Below are positions 1 through 7,057 of a DNA stretch of 33,956 nt, piece by piece. Every line of letters starts with the position of its first letter. Within the stretch, counting starts at the first letter, position 1. The stretch is from JBLNDG01 sp050261415 (GTDB lineage: Bacteria > Bacillota > Clostridia > Lutisporales > Lutisporaceae): positions 1-33,956 of the forward strand of contig JBLNDG010000049.1 of the NCBI GenBank assembly GCA_050261415.1, written 5' to 3'. The notes beneath the pieces were generated by a model, which was not told the DNA's origin, made no database searches, and saw only the letters and a list, made by a program, of their open reading frames with translations. The translations under genes and the position numbers were made by a program.

Positions 1-89
1 ATATATGTAAAGAGCAGGTGTAGGTGTTTCATGCTCCAGAAAGCAACAGCCTTTTAACATAATGGACGTAAGTTCTTTGAAAGGCACTG

Positions 90-119
90 GAATATGCATC
101 AGAAAATCAACTGTGCAAT
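90..119 (+). promoter_or_regulatory. possible sigma-E-like promoter of spoIVA
   Basis: A GAATATG element at 90-96 is followed after 15 bases by TGTGCAAT at 112-119. The second box matches 5 of 8 positions of the sigma-E -10 consensus CATACAHT, and the first resembles the ATATT-type -35. spoIVA is a mother-cell gene controlled by sigma-E in Bacillus, so position and context fit, but the match is weak. Confidence 0.25.
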
Positions 120-148
120 TATATCAACACTATTAAGGAGGGAAGAGT

Positions 149-1627
149 GTGGAAGGATACGATGTATATCGCGATATAGCTGAAAGGACTGAAGGGAGTA
201 TTTACATAGGAGTTGTAGGACCTGTTAGAACTGGAAAATCTACATTTATAAAGAGATTCATGGATTTACTTGTACTGCCGAATATAGATAACGAGTTCAA
301 ACGGGAAAGAACTCGGGATGAACTCCCACAAAGTGCCAACGGAAAGACAATTATGACCACTGAGCCCAAATTTGTGCCAAATGAACCAATTGAACTCACA
401 TTAAGGGATAATGCAAAATTCAAGGTAAGGCTGGTAGACTGTGTAGGTTATTTGGTAGAGGGTGCATTGGGACACATGGAGGATAGCGCGCCGAGAATGG
501 TCAACACACCATGGTTCGAAAACCGCATACCTTTTGAAGAAGCAGCTGAAATAGGAACCAGAAAGGTAATAGCTGATCATTCCACTATTGGGCTGGTTAT
601 TACAACGGACGGTTCAATTACCGATTTGCCAAGAAGAAGCTACATAGAGGCAGAGGAACGGGTTATTAAGGAACTCAAGGAACTGGATAAACCATTCATA
701 ATAATCCTGAATTCTGCAAAGCCGAGAGCACAGGAAACTGTAGAATTAAGAGAAGCCCTTGAGACCAAATACAATACTCCGGTCATGATAGTGGACTGCC
801 TGAAAATGGAGATGGATGACCTGGATACAATTCTGGAAAAAGTGCTTTTCGAGTTCCCTGTGAGAGAATTGAATTTCCACATGCCTCGTTGGATGGATAC
901 TTTAGAATTGGAGCACTGGCTCAAACAAAGCATAGTCGGGAATATAAGAACCAACATCTGTGAAGTGAATAGAATAAGGGATATCGATGACTCAGTAAGA
1001 AGGTTTGACGGTGCAGAGAACATTCAGTCTGTAGAAGTATCTGACATGCGCCTTGGGGAAGGCGTAATAAATATCACAATCAGTTTGAATGAAGGTTTGT
1101 TCTACAGAGTTCTGGGTGAAGTATCCGGATATGAATTGGAAGGTGATTATCAGCTTATTTCACTGGTAAAAGAATTGGCACAGTCAAAGCGGGAATATGA
1201 TAAAGTTAAACAGGCATTAAATGATGTAAAAGAATTTGGTTATGGCATGGTAGCACCATCTGTAGAACAGATAAAGCTCGAAGAACCGGTAATAGTCAAA
1301 CAGGGAAGCAAATTCGGTGTCAGACTCAGGGCCAGTGCTCCATCACTTCATATAATAAGGGCGGATATCGAAACCGAGATTGCTCCTATAGTGGGAACAG
1401 AAAAACAGAGTGAAGAGTTTATCAGATATTTTATGGAGGAATTTGAAAACAATCCCCAGAAGATTTGGGAATCGAACATGTTTGGAAAGTCTTTGTATGA
1501 TATGGTGAAGGAAGAACTGCAAGGCAAACTGTACAAAATGCCGGATGACATACAAAACAAGCTGCAGCTTACATTGCAGAAGGTTGTTAATGATACCAGG
1601 GGCAGCCTGATTTGTATAATAATATAG
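149..1627 (+). CDS. spoIVA: SpoIVA, stage IV sporulation ATPase of the spore coat basement layer
   Basis: SpoIVA is the morphogenetic ATPase that polymerises on the outer forespore membrane and anchors the spore coat. It is also needed for cortex assembly. The product is 492 aa, the same length I recall for B. subtilis SpoIVA. An N-terminal TRAFAC-type GTPase-like domain carries a Walker A motif GPVRTGKST at residues 24-32, with the lysine at residue 30 as in Bacillus. A charged middle domain follows, and a C-terminus ending in a hydrophobic ICIII tail of the kind used for membrane targeting through SpoVM. The start is GTG at 149, set by the AAGGAGG site at 135-141. The gene stands alone, with a strong terminator 15 bases after the stop. 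Identification is by motif, length and overall sequence and is essentially certain. Confidence 0.97.
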   Translation: MEGYDVYRDIAERTEGSIYIGVVGPVRTGKSTFIKRFMDLLVLPNIDNEFKRERTRDELPQSANGKTIMTTEPKFVPNEPIELTLRDNAKFKVRLVDCVGYLVEGALGHMEDSAPRMVNTPWFENRIPFEEAAEIGTRKVIADHSTIGLVITTDGSITDLPRRSYIEAEERVIKELKELDKPFIIILNSAKPRAQETVELREALETKYNTPVMIVDCLKMEMDDLDTILEKVLFEFPVRELNFHMPRWMDTLELEHWLKQSIVGNIRTNICEVNRIRDIDDSVRRFDGAENIQSVEVSDMRLGEGVINITISLNEGLFYRVLGEVSGYELEGDYQLISLVKELAQSKREYDKVKQALNDVKEFGYGMVAPSVEQIKLEEPVIVKQGSKFGVRLRASAPSLHIIRADIETEIAPIVGTEKQSEEFIRYFMEEFENNPQKIWESNMFGKSLYDMVKEELQGKLYKMPDDIQNKLQLTLQKVVNDTRGSLICIII

Positions 1628-1642
1628 AGTGATAAGTTTATG

Positions 1643-1682
1643 AAGGTGCTCACCGAACCAAAGGTTTGGAGCACCTTTTTTA
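1643..1682 (+). terminator. intrinsic terminator of spoIVA
   Basis: A 9-bp stem, AAGGTGCTC (1643-1651) with GAGCACCTT (1669-1677), is followed by a run of T. An inner AACC/GGTT pairing can extend it. It separates spoIVA from the convergent small gene whose stop lies at 1690-1692. Confidence 0.88.
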
Positions 1683-1689
1683 TGCCCTG

Positions 1690-1848
1690 CTATTTCCTGC
1701 CTTCCTTCTTACTGTCCCTTACGGTGCTGTCGGATGCCTGGGTTGAAATGGAGTCGGTATACGGGGTCCTGGTAGTTTCATTTCTGCCCTCGTCAATATG
1801 TCCGGTGCTGCTTGCATCATGCGCCGGCTTGTTCTTTTTATTCATCAA
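1690..1848 (-). CDS. small hydrophilic protein of unknown function (about 52 aa)
   Basis: This minus-strand frame codes for a 51-52 aa protein that begins M-N-K-K-N-K-P-A-H-D and ends K-K-E-G-R-K. It is rich in Asp, Ser, Thr, Lys and Arg, with no cysteine, no membrane segment and no signal peptide. The evidence that it is real is a good ribosome binding site (AAAGGAGAG, complement of 1854-1862) placed 8 bases before a TTG at 1848 and 11 before an ATG at 1845. Its stop also falls just beyond the spoIVA terminator in convergent orientation. I prefer the TTG because of spacing. I do not recognise the family. The charged, disordered-looking composition is like that of small spore-associated proteins of clostridia, but that is only an analogy. 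Confidence 0.55.
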   Translation of the reverse strand: MMNKKNKPAHDASSTGHIDEGRNETTRTPYTDSISTQASDSTVRDSKKEGRK

Positions 1849-1876
1849 TGGTTACTCTCCTTTCTATATGTTAAAT

Positions 1877-1990
1877 GCGCACTAACGTGCGCGGCAATAG
1901 GCGATTGGCAATAGGCAACAGGATTCCAGGGATGGGCTTCGAAGTCCGGCTTGAACCCATCGCCCATTGTCTGATGAATGCGTAGCATTC
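1877..1990. repeat. intergenic hairpin cluster with short tandem repeat
   Basis: Three hairpins and a tandem repeat lie within 114 bases. They are GCGCAC-TAAC-GTGCGC (1877-1892), two copies of GGCAATAG at 1893-1900 and 1907-1914 (period 14), a GATGGG/CCCATC stem (1931-1936 with 1956-1961), and GAATGC-GTA-GCATTC (1976-1990). No ORF covers them. They look like a degenerate dispersed intergenic repeat or small non-autonomous element, but only one copy is visible here. The remaining 155 bases up to 2145 are AT-rich and hold nothing else I can support. Confidence 0.4.
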
Positions 1991-2145
1991 TATATATGTT
2001 ATTATTCTACATCTGTAATTTTTTTTATTCAGATTACTTACTGCAGCACCGGCAAAAAAATTTTATTTTTTATGAAACAAATTGCAGACAAGAACAGTAT
2101 ATAATTATGAGATGGATTTTTTAATAAATAGGAGCGGGATAGCAA

Positions 2146-3192
2146 ATGAGCCATAGAAGAAGATGGGAAAATGAATGGGATGATTTTAATCACAACAGGG
2201 GGAGACATTGCTGTCATGGAGGCGGTTTTCCGCTGGTAGGACTAGTTTTTGGAATAGTATCTTTTGCAATGACATTAGCATTTAAGATCGTTGAGGTTGT
2301 CTTTCAGGTTCTCTTTGGGCTGCTTTCCGGAATCGGGAATACCTCCGGCAAATCCGGAAAAGAATCCGGGCAGAATGACGGTAATTCCGGTGCCCAAGAC
2401 ATGCAGGAAGTCAAATACACAATTAATGACATAAAGGATGAAACCGCGAAAAATAAGGCAGATATAAGGAAAAACAAAGGTTATGCAAGTAATGTAAAGG
2501 AATTCAAGAAGACTGATGAGCCAAAGACAGGAACAGACCGTAGGCCGGCAGAAAACAATCAAACAGCCAAAGAGGAACACAGCAAGGATATATATGTAAT
2601 ACTCTTCATACTTACAGTAATACCCGGAATAGTGGCTTTAGCCATGGGGAAACCGCTTTACGCAGGAATTATCGCTGCGGCAGGCTTTGGATTGATGCTT
2701 GTTACAGGTGTGATAATTGGTATTTCAAAGAGCATGAGTAAGAAGGCTGCTGAGGCCAAAGCAGAAGAAACTGTGGAAGAGGATAAGGAAGAGAACTCAG
2801 TTGAAAAGCTTATAAAAGAGGCTTTTGACAAGCTTTGTGAAATAAGAAAGGACATTGATAAGGTAGAGGATTCTGTTATCAAAGACAGAATAGAAGCGAT
2901 ATGCTATACCGGAGAAAAGATAATAGGCGAGGTTAGAACCAATCCTGAGAAGCTGACCTATGTCAGGAAGTTCTTTTACTATTACCTTGATGCTTTCGGG
3001 GAGATAGTGAAGAAATATCTTAAACTGTCCAAGTTCGAGGAATCATCTGAAGAAGTAGGAAAGCTGGTTTTGGAAACAGAAAAATCCTTCGGTGATATTG
3101 AAGCAATATTTAAAGAACTGTGTGAAAAGCTGCTGGAGAATGATATGATGAATCTTAAGGCCGAGCTGAATGTAATAAAGAACAGCAATTAG
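2146..3192 (+). CDS. XpaC-like membrane protein (5-bromo-4-chloroindolyl phosphate hydrolysis family)
   Basis: This is a 348-aa membrane protein. The N-terminus is rich in His, Arg and Cys (residues 2-26, including HNRGRHCCHGGG). A hydrophobic stretch follows at about 28-63, then a hydrophilic Gly/Ser/Asn/Lys-rich linker (64-147) and two further membrane segments (about 149-165 and 171-193). The C-terminal part (about 215-348) is helical and charged. It contains the pattern of the XpaC family: a block around VRKFFYYYLDAFGEIVKKY, then repeated heptad-like helices. XpaC was named for activity on the chromogenic X-phosphate substrate, but its true role is not established, and genomic neighbours often include TelA-like proteins, which are absent here. 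The start is ATG at 2146 behind AGGAG at 2130-2134 (11-base spacing). The gene appears monocistronic, and no terminator is visible before the riboflavin promoter at 3250. Confidence 0.75.
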   Translation: MSHRRRWENEWDDFNHNRGRHCCHGGGFPLVGLVFGIVSFAMTLAFKIVEVVFQVLFGLLSGIGNTSGKSGKESGQNDGNSGAQDMQEVKYTINDIKDETAKNKADIRKNKGYASNVKEFKKTDEPKTGTDRRPAENNQTAKEEHSKDIYVILFILTVIPGIVALAMGKPLYAGIIAAAGFGLMLVTGVIIGISKSMSKKAAEAKAEETVEEDKEENSVEKLIKEAFDKLCEIRKDIDKVEDSVIKDRIEAICYTGEKIIGEVRTNPEKLTYVRKFFYYYLDAFGEIVKKYLKLSKFEESSEEVGKLVLETEKSFGDIEAIFKELCEKLLENDMMNLKAELNVIKNSN

Positions 3193-3249
3193 CATGCTGC
3201 CAAACAACATTAACATAGTAATAAGCAAAAATATTTGTGTAATATAGTA

Positions 3250-3278
3250 TTTACAGAATAAAACATAAAAGTTATAAT
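3250..3278 (+). promoter_or_regulatory. sigma-A promoter of the riboflavin operon
   Basis: TTTACA at 3250-3255 and a perfect TATAAT at 3273-3278 are separated by exactly 17 bases. This places the start of transcription near 3285, about 20 bases before the FMN aptamer. Confidence 0.82.
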
Positions 3279-3302
3279 ATAAATGAAAACAGAATATGAA
3301 GT

Positions 3303-3425
3303 AGTCTTCAGGGATGGGTGAAATTCCCTACCGGCGGTAAAGCCCGCGAGCTGATGAGGTTAGGCTTCATTGGCAGATCCGGTGAGATTCCGGGGCCGAC
3401 AGTACAGTCTGGATGGAAGAAGGTA
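3303..3425 (+). promoter_or_regulatory. FMN riboswitch (RFN element)
   Basis: The conserved RFN core is present in order: a GGGTGAAATTCCC-like block (3317-3329), the ACCGGCGGT block (3330-3338), AGCCCGCGAGC (3341-3351), the GATCCGGTGAGATTCCGG block (about 3376-3393), the GGCCGACAGT block (about 3394-3403) and AGTCTGGATGGAAGA (about 3406-3420). The closing helix P1 pairs TCTTC (3305-3309) with GAAGA (3416-3420). In this class, FMN binding turns off downstream riboflavin genes. Here it precedes two intrinsic terminators and the rib operon, so transcription attenuation is the expected mode. Confidence 0.97.
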
Positions 3426-3439
3426 TATTAGCAATATTT

Positions 3440-3462
3440 CCCTGGCATTGCCGGGGTTTTTT
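3440..3462 (+). terminator. first riboswitch terminator
   Basis: CCCTGGC (3440-3446) pairs with GCCGGGG (3450-3456), including one U-G pair, around a three-base loop and is followed by six T. It lies 15 bases after the aptamer and can terminate transcription before ribD. Confidence 0.85.
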
Positions 3463-3489
3463 GTTGGTAGGGATAAAGTCGATTGTCCG

Positions 3490-3526
3490 GCCCTGAAGTT
3501 ATTTTGCTTCAGGGCTTTGTTTTTTC
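3490..3526 (+). terminator. second riboswitch terminator, mutually exclusive with aptamer 5' strand
   Basis: GCCCTGAAG (3490-3498) pairs perfectly with CTTCAGGGC (3507-3515) and a T-rich tract follows. The 5' arm CCCTGAAG is also perfectly complementary to CTTCAGGG at 3306-3313 in the riboswitch P1 region. An antiterminator can therefore form when FMN is absent. Confidence 0.87.
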
Positions 3527-3577
3527 CTCAAATGGGGATACTAACCAATAATATGTCATGCGCTGGGAGTGATGTCT

Positions 3578-4687
3578 TTGGAAGATAGTTTTTACATGAA
3601 GAGAGCTATAGAGCTTGCGGGGAGGGGGTACGGGACCACAAACCCCAACCCTCTTGTAGGAGCAGTAATAGTGAAAAATGGAGCTGTTATAGGTGAAGGG
3701 TGGCATGAAAGGGCAGGATGCCCCCATGCTGAGATAAACGCAATAAATAATGCAACAGAGGATGTAGAAGGTTCTACCATATATGTTAACCTGGAGCCCT
3801 GTTCCCATTTCGGGAGAACTCCTCCGTGTGCCGCCGAGCTGGTAAAAAGAAAGTTCAAACGTGTTGTTGTGGCAATGGAAGACCCGAATCCCCTGGTATC
3901 CGGGAAAGGCATCCAATTACTGAAAGAAAATGGGATAGAGGTAACTGTAGGGATAAACAGGCTTGAAGCATTGATGCTTAATGATATATTCATAAAATAC
4001 ATAAGCAGCGAAACGCCTTTTGTACTTTTAAAATCAGCCATGACCCTTGATGGTAAGACGGCTACAAGAACAGGTGACTCCAAATGGATAAGCGGCGAAG
4101 CTTCGAGAGAATATGTGCACCGGTTTAGGAACCGGTATTCCTCCATACTGGTGGGACTTAACACGGTGGTAAAAGATAATCCCGAACTTACTGCAAGGCT
4201 TGAAGGAGTAAAGAACAGAAATCCTGTAAGGGTGGTTATTGATTCGTTGGGTAGGATTCCTGATGATGCAAGAGTGTTGGATACTGATGAACATAAAAGG
4301 ACAATTATTGCTACTACAACAGCAATTCATAGGGATAAGGCTGAACTGCTTAAGAGTAAAGGCATAGAGATAATTGTAACAGATGCACCGGATGCAAGAG
4401 TAAATATTGAACAGCTTTTGAAGGAGCTTTATAAGATGGGAATTGACAGCCTAATGGTTGAAGGAGGGGGCACAACGGCAGCTTCATTTCTTGAAGCCGG
4501 GCTCATAGACAAAGTGGCATTGTTTATTTCACCGGTAATCATAGGCGGCACTGCAGTACCGACACCGGTAATGGGGTCAGGAGTAGATTATATCAGGGAT
4601 GGATATAGATTAAAACACCAGAGTGTCACTATTATTGACAGGGATGTATTGGTAGAGGGCTATATTAATGTTCCTTGGAAGGAGTGA
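3578..4687 (+). CDS. ribD: RibD, bifunctional riboflavin deaminase/reductase
   Basis: RibD converts the pyrimidine product of GTP cyclohydrolase II by deamination and then NADPH-dependent ribosyl reduction (steps two and three of riboflavin synthesis). The N-terminal cytidine-deaminase-like domain (about 1-145) has the zinc ligands His50, Cys75 and Cys84 and catalytic Glu52 in HAE and PCSHFGRTPPC. The reductase domain (about 146-365) begins at the LLKSAMTLDGKTA block. I place the start at TTG 3578 (369 aa), because GGGAG at 3565-3569 is 8 bases upstream. The GTG at 3569 and ATG at 3572 overlap or crowd that site. The resulting N-terminus aligns with the Bacillus protein. It is the first gene of the FMN-controlled operon, 6 bases before ribE. 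Confidence 0.96.
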   Translation: MEDSFYMKRAIELAGRGYGTTNPNPLVGAVIVKNGAVIGEGWHERAGCPHAEINAINNATEDVEGSTIYVNLEPCSHFGRTPPCAAELVKRKFKRVVVAMEDPNPLVSGKGIQLLKENGIEVTVGINRLEALMLNDIFIKYISSETPFVLLKSAMTLDGKTATRTGDSKWISGEASREYVHRFRNRYSSILVGLNTVVKDNPELTARLEGVKNRNPVRVVIDSLGRIPDDARVLDTDEHKRTIIATTTAIHRDKAELLKSKGIEIIVTDAPDARVNIEQLLKELYKMGIDSLMVEGGGTTAASFLEAGLIDKVALFISPVIIGGTAVPTPVMGSGVDYIRDGYRLKHQSVTIIDRDVLVEGYINVPWKE

Positions 4688-4693
4688 TGATTT

Positions 4694-5338
4694 GTGTTCA
4701 CAGGGATTATTGAAGAAGTGGGAACCATTCGGGGAGTTACCAGGGGAGAGCGGTCAGGAAGGCTGGCTATAGGCTGCAGTTATGTATTGGAGGATACAGC
4801 AGTGGGGGACAGTATAAGCGTCAATGGGGTTTGCCTGACTGTTACAAGCCTTTCTGAAAAAAATTTTGAGGCTGATGTCATGCCCGAAACAATGCGTGCT
4901 ACCAATCTGAAATACCTGAAACCGGGAGACAGCGTGAATCTGGAAAGGGCGCTTTCTCCGGTAAGGAGGCTGGGCGGGCATATCGTATCCGGTCATATTG
5001 ACGGCTTGGGCAGAATCAGCGAAATAAAAAAGGAGGACAATGCAGTATGGTTCACTATTGAAGCGGACCGAGGAATATTGAAGTATATAATTCACAAGGG
5101 TTCAATTGCAGTTGACGGCATAAGCCTTACCGTGCAGCAGGTGGATGAAAGATCATTCAAGATTGCAGTAATACCGCATACCGGGGATTACACCACACTT
5201 CCTGCAAGGAAGGTTGGATACCAGGCAAACCTTGAATGTGACATAATAGGCAAGTATGTGGAAAAGCTGACAGCCTGGGAGAAAAGGCGGGATAAAAACA
5301 GTATCACAATGGAGTATTTGATTGAAAATGGTTTTTAG
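4694..5338 (+). CDS. ribE: riboflavin synthase alpha subunit
   Basis: This enzyme dismutates two molecules of 6,7-dimethyl-8-ribityllumazine into riboflavin and the pyrimidine precursor, the last step of the pathway. At 214 aa it has the usual length. It begins with the family hallmark MFTGIIEE, in which Phe2 is active-site associated. It consists of two lumazine-binding barrels in tandem (about 1-95 and 96-195). The second barrel starts near GGHIVSGHIDG and carries a similar GISLTV block, as the first carries GVCLTV. The GTG start at 4694 has AAGGAG 10 bases upstream, inside the end of ribD. The synthase works with the lumazine synthase RibH encoded two genes downstream. Confidence 0.97.
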   Translation: MFTGIIEEVGTIRGVTRGERSGRLAIGCSYVLEDTAVGDSISVNGVCLTVTSLSEKNFEADVMPETMRATNLKYLKPGDSVNLERALSPVRRLGGHIVSGHIDGLGRISEIKKEDNAVWFTIEADRGILKYIIHKGSIAVDGISLTVQQVDERSFKIAVIPHTGDYTTLPARKVGYQANLECDIIGKYVEKLTAWEKRRDKNSITMEYLIENGF

Positions 5339-5350
5339 GAGGAGAGTATT

Positions 5351-6547
5351 ATGTTCAGCAAAATTGATGAAGCATTGGATGATTTAAAAAAGGGCAGTAT
5401 GGTAATAGTTGTGGACGATGAAGACAGGGAAAACGAGGGAGACCTCTTGATGGCAGCCGAAAAGGTTACTCCCGAAGCTATAAATTTCATGGCTACGTAT
5501 GGGAGAGGGTTAATATGTGTTCCTCTTGAAGGGAAGCGGCTTGACGACCTGAAAGTGGAACAGATGGTGGAAAGGAACACGGATTCAAAGGAAACGGCCT
5601 TTACGGTTTCGGTTGATGCAAGGGGTGTAGCCACAGGAATTTCAGCTTTTGAAAGGGCAAAAACGGTAAAGGCACTTGTGGATCCTGGTACCAAGCCGGA
5701 GGATTTGACGAGGCCGGGTCATATTTTCCCGTTAAAAGCCAGAAGGGGCGGAGTACTTCAAAGGGCAGGGCATACCGAGGCGGCAGTGGACCTTGCTAGG
5801 ATGGCTGGATTATACCCCGCCGGGGTAATATGTGAGATTATGAAAGACGACGGAACTATGGCGAGACTTCCGGACCTGCTGGAATACTCAAAAAAGCATC
5901 AGTTGAAGATTATAACCATAGCAGATTTAATCAACTATAGAAGACAGAGCGAAAAACTTGTGACCAAAGCAGCGGATGCATTTTTGCCGACAAAATACGG
6001 TGAATTCAGAATTGCAGCTTATGAAAGCATAATAAACGGGGAGCATCATGTCGCACTTATAAAGGGCGATGTGAATACAAACGAGCCTGTCCTGGTAAGG
6101 GTTCATTCCGAATGCCTTACAGGAGATGCGTTTGGTTCACTGAGGTGTGATTGTGGAGAACAGCTGGCGGAGGCGGCAAGGATGATCCAAGAGGAAGGCA
6201 GGGGCGTTCTGCTCTATATGAGGCAGGAAGGCCGGGGAATAGGACTTGTGAACAAAATCAGGGCGTATGAACTTCAGGATACCGGGGTAGATACTGTTGA
6301 TGCCAATCTGATGCTTGGTTTTCCGGCGGATTTGAGGGATTACGGAATTGGAGCACAAATATTAAAGGATTTAGGAGTCAAAAAGATAAGACTAATTACA
6401 AATAATCCAAAGAAGCTCAAAGGTCTGTCAGGGTATGACCTCGAAATAGTAGAAAGAGTGCCGATTGAAGTTGGCTATAACGCTAAAAATGAAAAATATT
6501 TGCATACCAAGAAGGAAAGAATGGGGCATATGTTACAGAATATATAA
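5351..6547 (+). CDS. ribBA: RibBA, DHBP synthase / GTP cyclohydrolase II
   Basis: This bifunctional enzyme supplies both branches of riboflavin synthesis: 3,4-dihydroxy-2-butanone 4-phosphate from ribulose 5-phosphate, and the pyrimidine from GTP. The N-terminal half (about 1-200) has the DHBP synthase acidic signature DDEDRENEGDL and the RPGH motif. The C-terminal half has the GTP cyclohydrolase II zinc cysteines Cys255, Cys266 and Cys268 in HSECLTGD and RCDCGEQ, followed by the RQEGRGIGL motif that binds substrate. The 398-aa length equals that of known RibBA proteins. Start is ATG 5351 with AGGAGGA at 5337-5343. Both halves keep their key residues, so both activities should be intact. Confidence 0.97.
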   Translation: MFSKIDEALDDLKKGSMVIVVDDEDRENEGDLLMAAEKVTPEAINFMATYGRGLICVPLEGKRLDDLKVEQMVERNTDSKETAFTVSVDARGVATGISAFERAKTVKALVDPGTKPEDLTRPGHIFPLKARRGGVLQRAGHTEAAVDLARMAGLYPAGVICEIMKDDGTMARLPDLLEYSKKHQLKIITIADLINYRRQSEKLVTKAADAFLPTKYGEFRIAAYESIINGEHHVALIKGDVNTNEPVLVRVHSECLTGDAFGSLRCDCGEQLAEAARMIQEEGRGVLLYMRQEGRGIGLVNKIRAYELQDTGVDTVDANLMLGFPADLRDYGIGAQILKDLGVKKIRLITNNPKKLKGLSGYDLEIVERVPIEVGYNAKNEKYLHTKKERMGHMLQNI

Positions 6548-6562
6548 CAGGAGGTAAGAATA

Positions 6563-7027
6563 TTGAAAGTTTATGAAGGGAATCTTTTAGCAGGGAATAA
6601 AAAATTTGCTGTAGTTGTAGGAAGGTTTAATGAGTTTATAGGTAATAAGCTGCTGTCCGGCTGTGTGGATGGGTTAAAAAGGCACGGTTGCAGTGAGGAA
6701 AATATAGAAATCACTTGGGTTCCGGGAGCCTTTGAAATACCACTAGCTGCCCAAAAGCTTGCACGAACCGGAAAGTACAGCGCTGTAATATGCCTGGGTG
6801 CTGTTATAAGGGGAGCCACACCTCATTTTGAGTATGTAAGCAGCGAGGTATCCAAGGGGGTAGCAAAGGTAACTCTGGATACAGGCATTCCGGTAATATT
6901 CGGTGTACTTACTACAGAAAGCATAGAGCAGGCTATTGAAAGGGCAGGGACAAAATCAGGGAATAAAGGCTTTGATGCAGCTTTGACTGCCATAGAGATG
7001 GCAAATCTGCTGGAAACAATAGTATAG
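6563..7027 (+). CDS. ribH: RibH, 6,7-dimethyl-8-ribityllumazine synthase
   Basis: RibH condenses the pyrimidine and the butanone phosphate to give lumazine, the substrate of RibE. The product is 154 aa, typical of the family. Characteristic blocks are VVGRFNEFIGNKLLSG near the N-terminus, WVPGAFEIP (ligand binding) around residue 53, GAVIRGATPHFEYV, which contains the catalytic His, and FGVLTTESIEQA. The start is TTG at 6563 behind AGGAGGT at 6549-6555. It is the last gene of the operon. Its TAG stop (7025-7027) lies at the base of the terminator hairpin. Confidence 0.97.
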   Translation: MKVYEGNLLAGNKKFAVVVGRFNEFIGNKLLSGCVDGLKRHGCSEENIEITWVPGAFEIPLAAQKLARTGKYSAVICLGAVIRGATPHFEYVSSEVSKGVAKVTLDTGIPVIFGVLTTESIEQAIERAGTKSGNKGFDAALTAIEMANLLETIV

Positions 7028-7057
7028 AAAAAGCACGGCGCAGGCCGTGCTTTTTCT
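7026..7057. terminator. bidirectional terminator shared by ribH and the convergent aminopeptidase gene
   Basis: A 14-bp perfect stem is formed by AGAAAAAGCACGGC (7026-7039) and GCCGTGCTTTTTCT (7044-7057) around a four-base loop. Each side presents a T run for one strand. Both stop codons (TAG at 7025-7027 on plus and TAG at 7058-7056 on minus) lie in the stem base. Confidence 0.9.

Noticed and set aside
1640..1885. 81-codon plus-strand frame after spoIVA
   Set aside because: It starts inside the terminator, has no ribosome binding site, and runs opposite the better supported small minus-strand gene.
1893..1914. possible CRISPR-like repeats
   Set aside because: There are only two copies of an 8-base unit with no spacers of regular size. 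No cas genes are present anywhere in the window.
3370..3588. 72-codon plus-strand frame across the riboswitch
   Set aside because: It covers the aptamer and both terminators, and the conserved RNA structure explains the sequence.
3592..4164. 190-codon open frame antisense to ribD
   Set aside because: It lies wholly inside ribD, has no ribosome binding site and its translation resembles no protein family. It reflects codon bias of the real gene.
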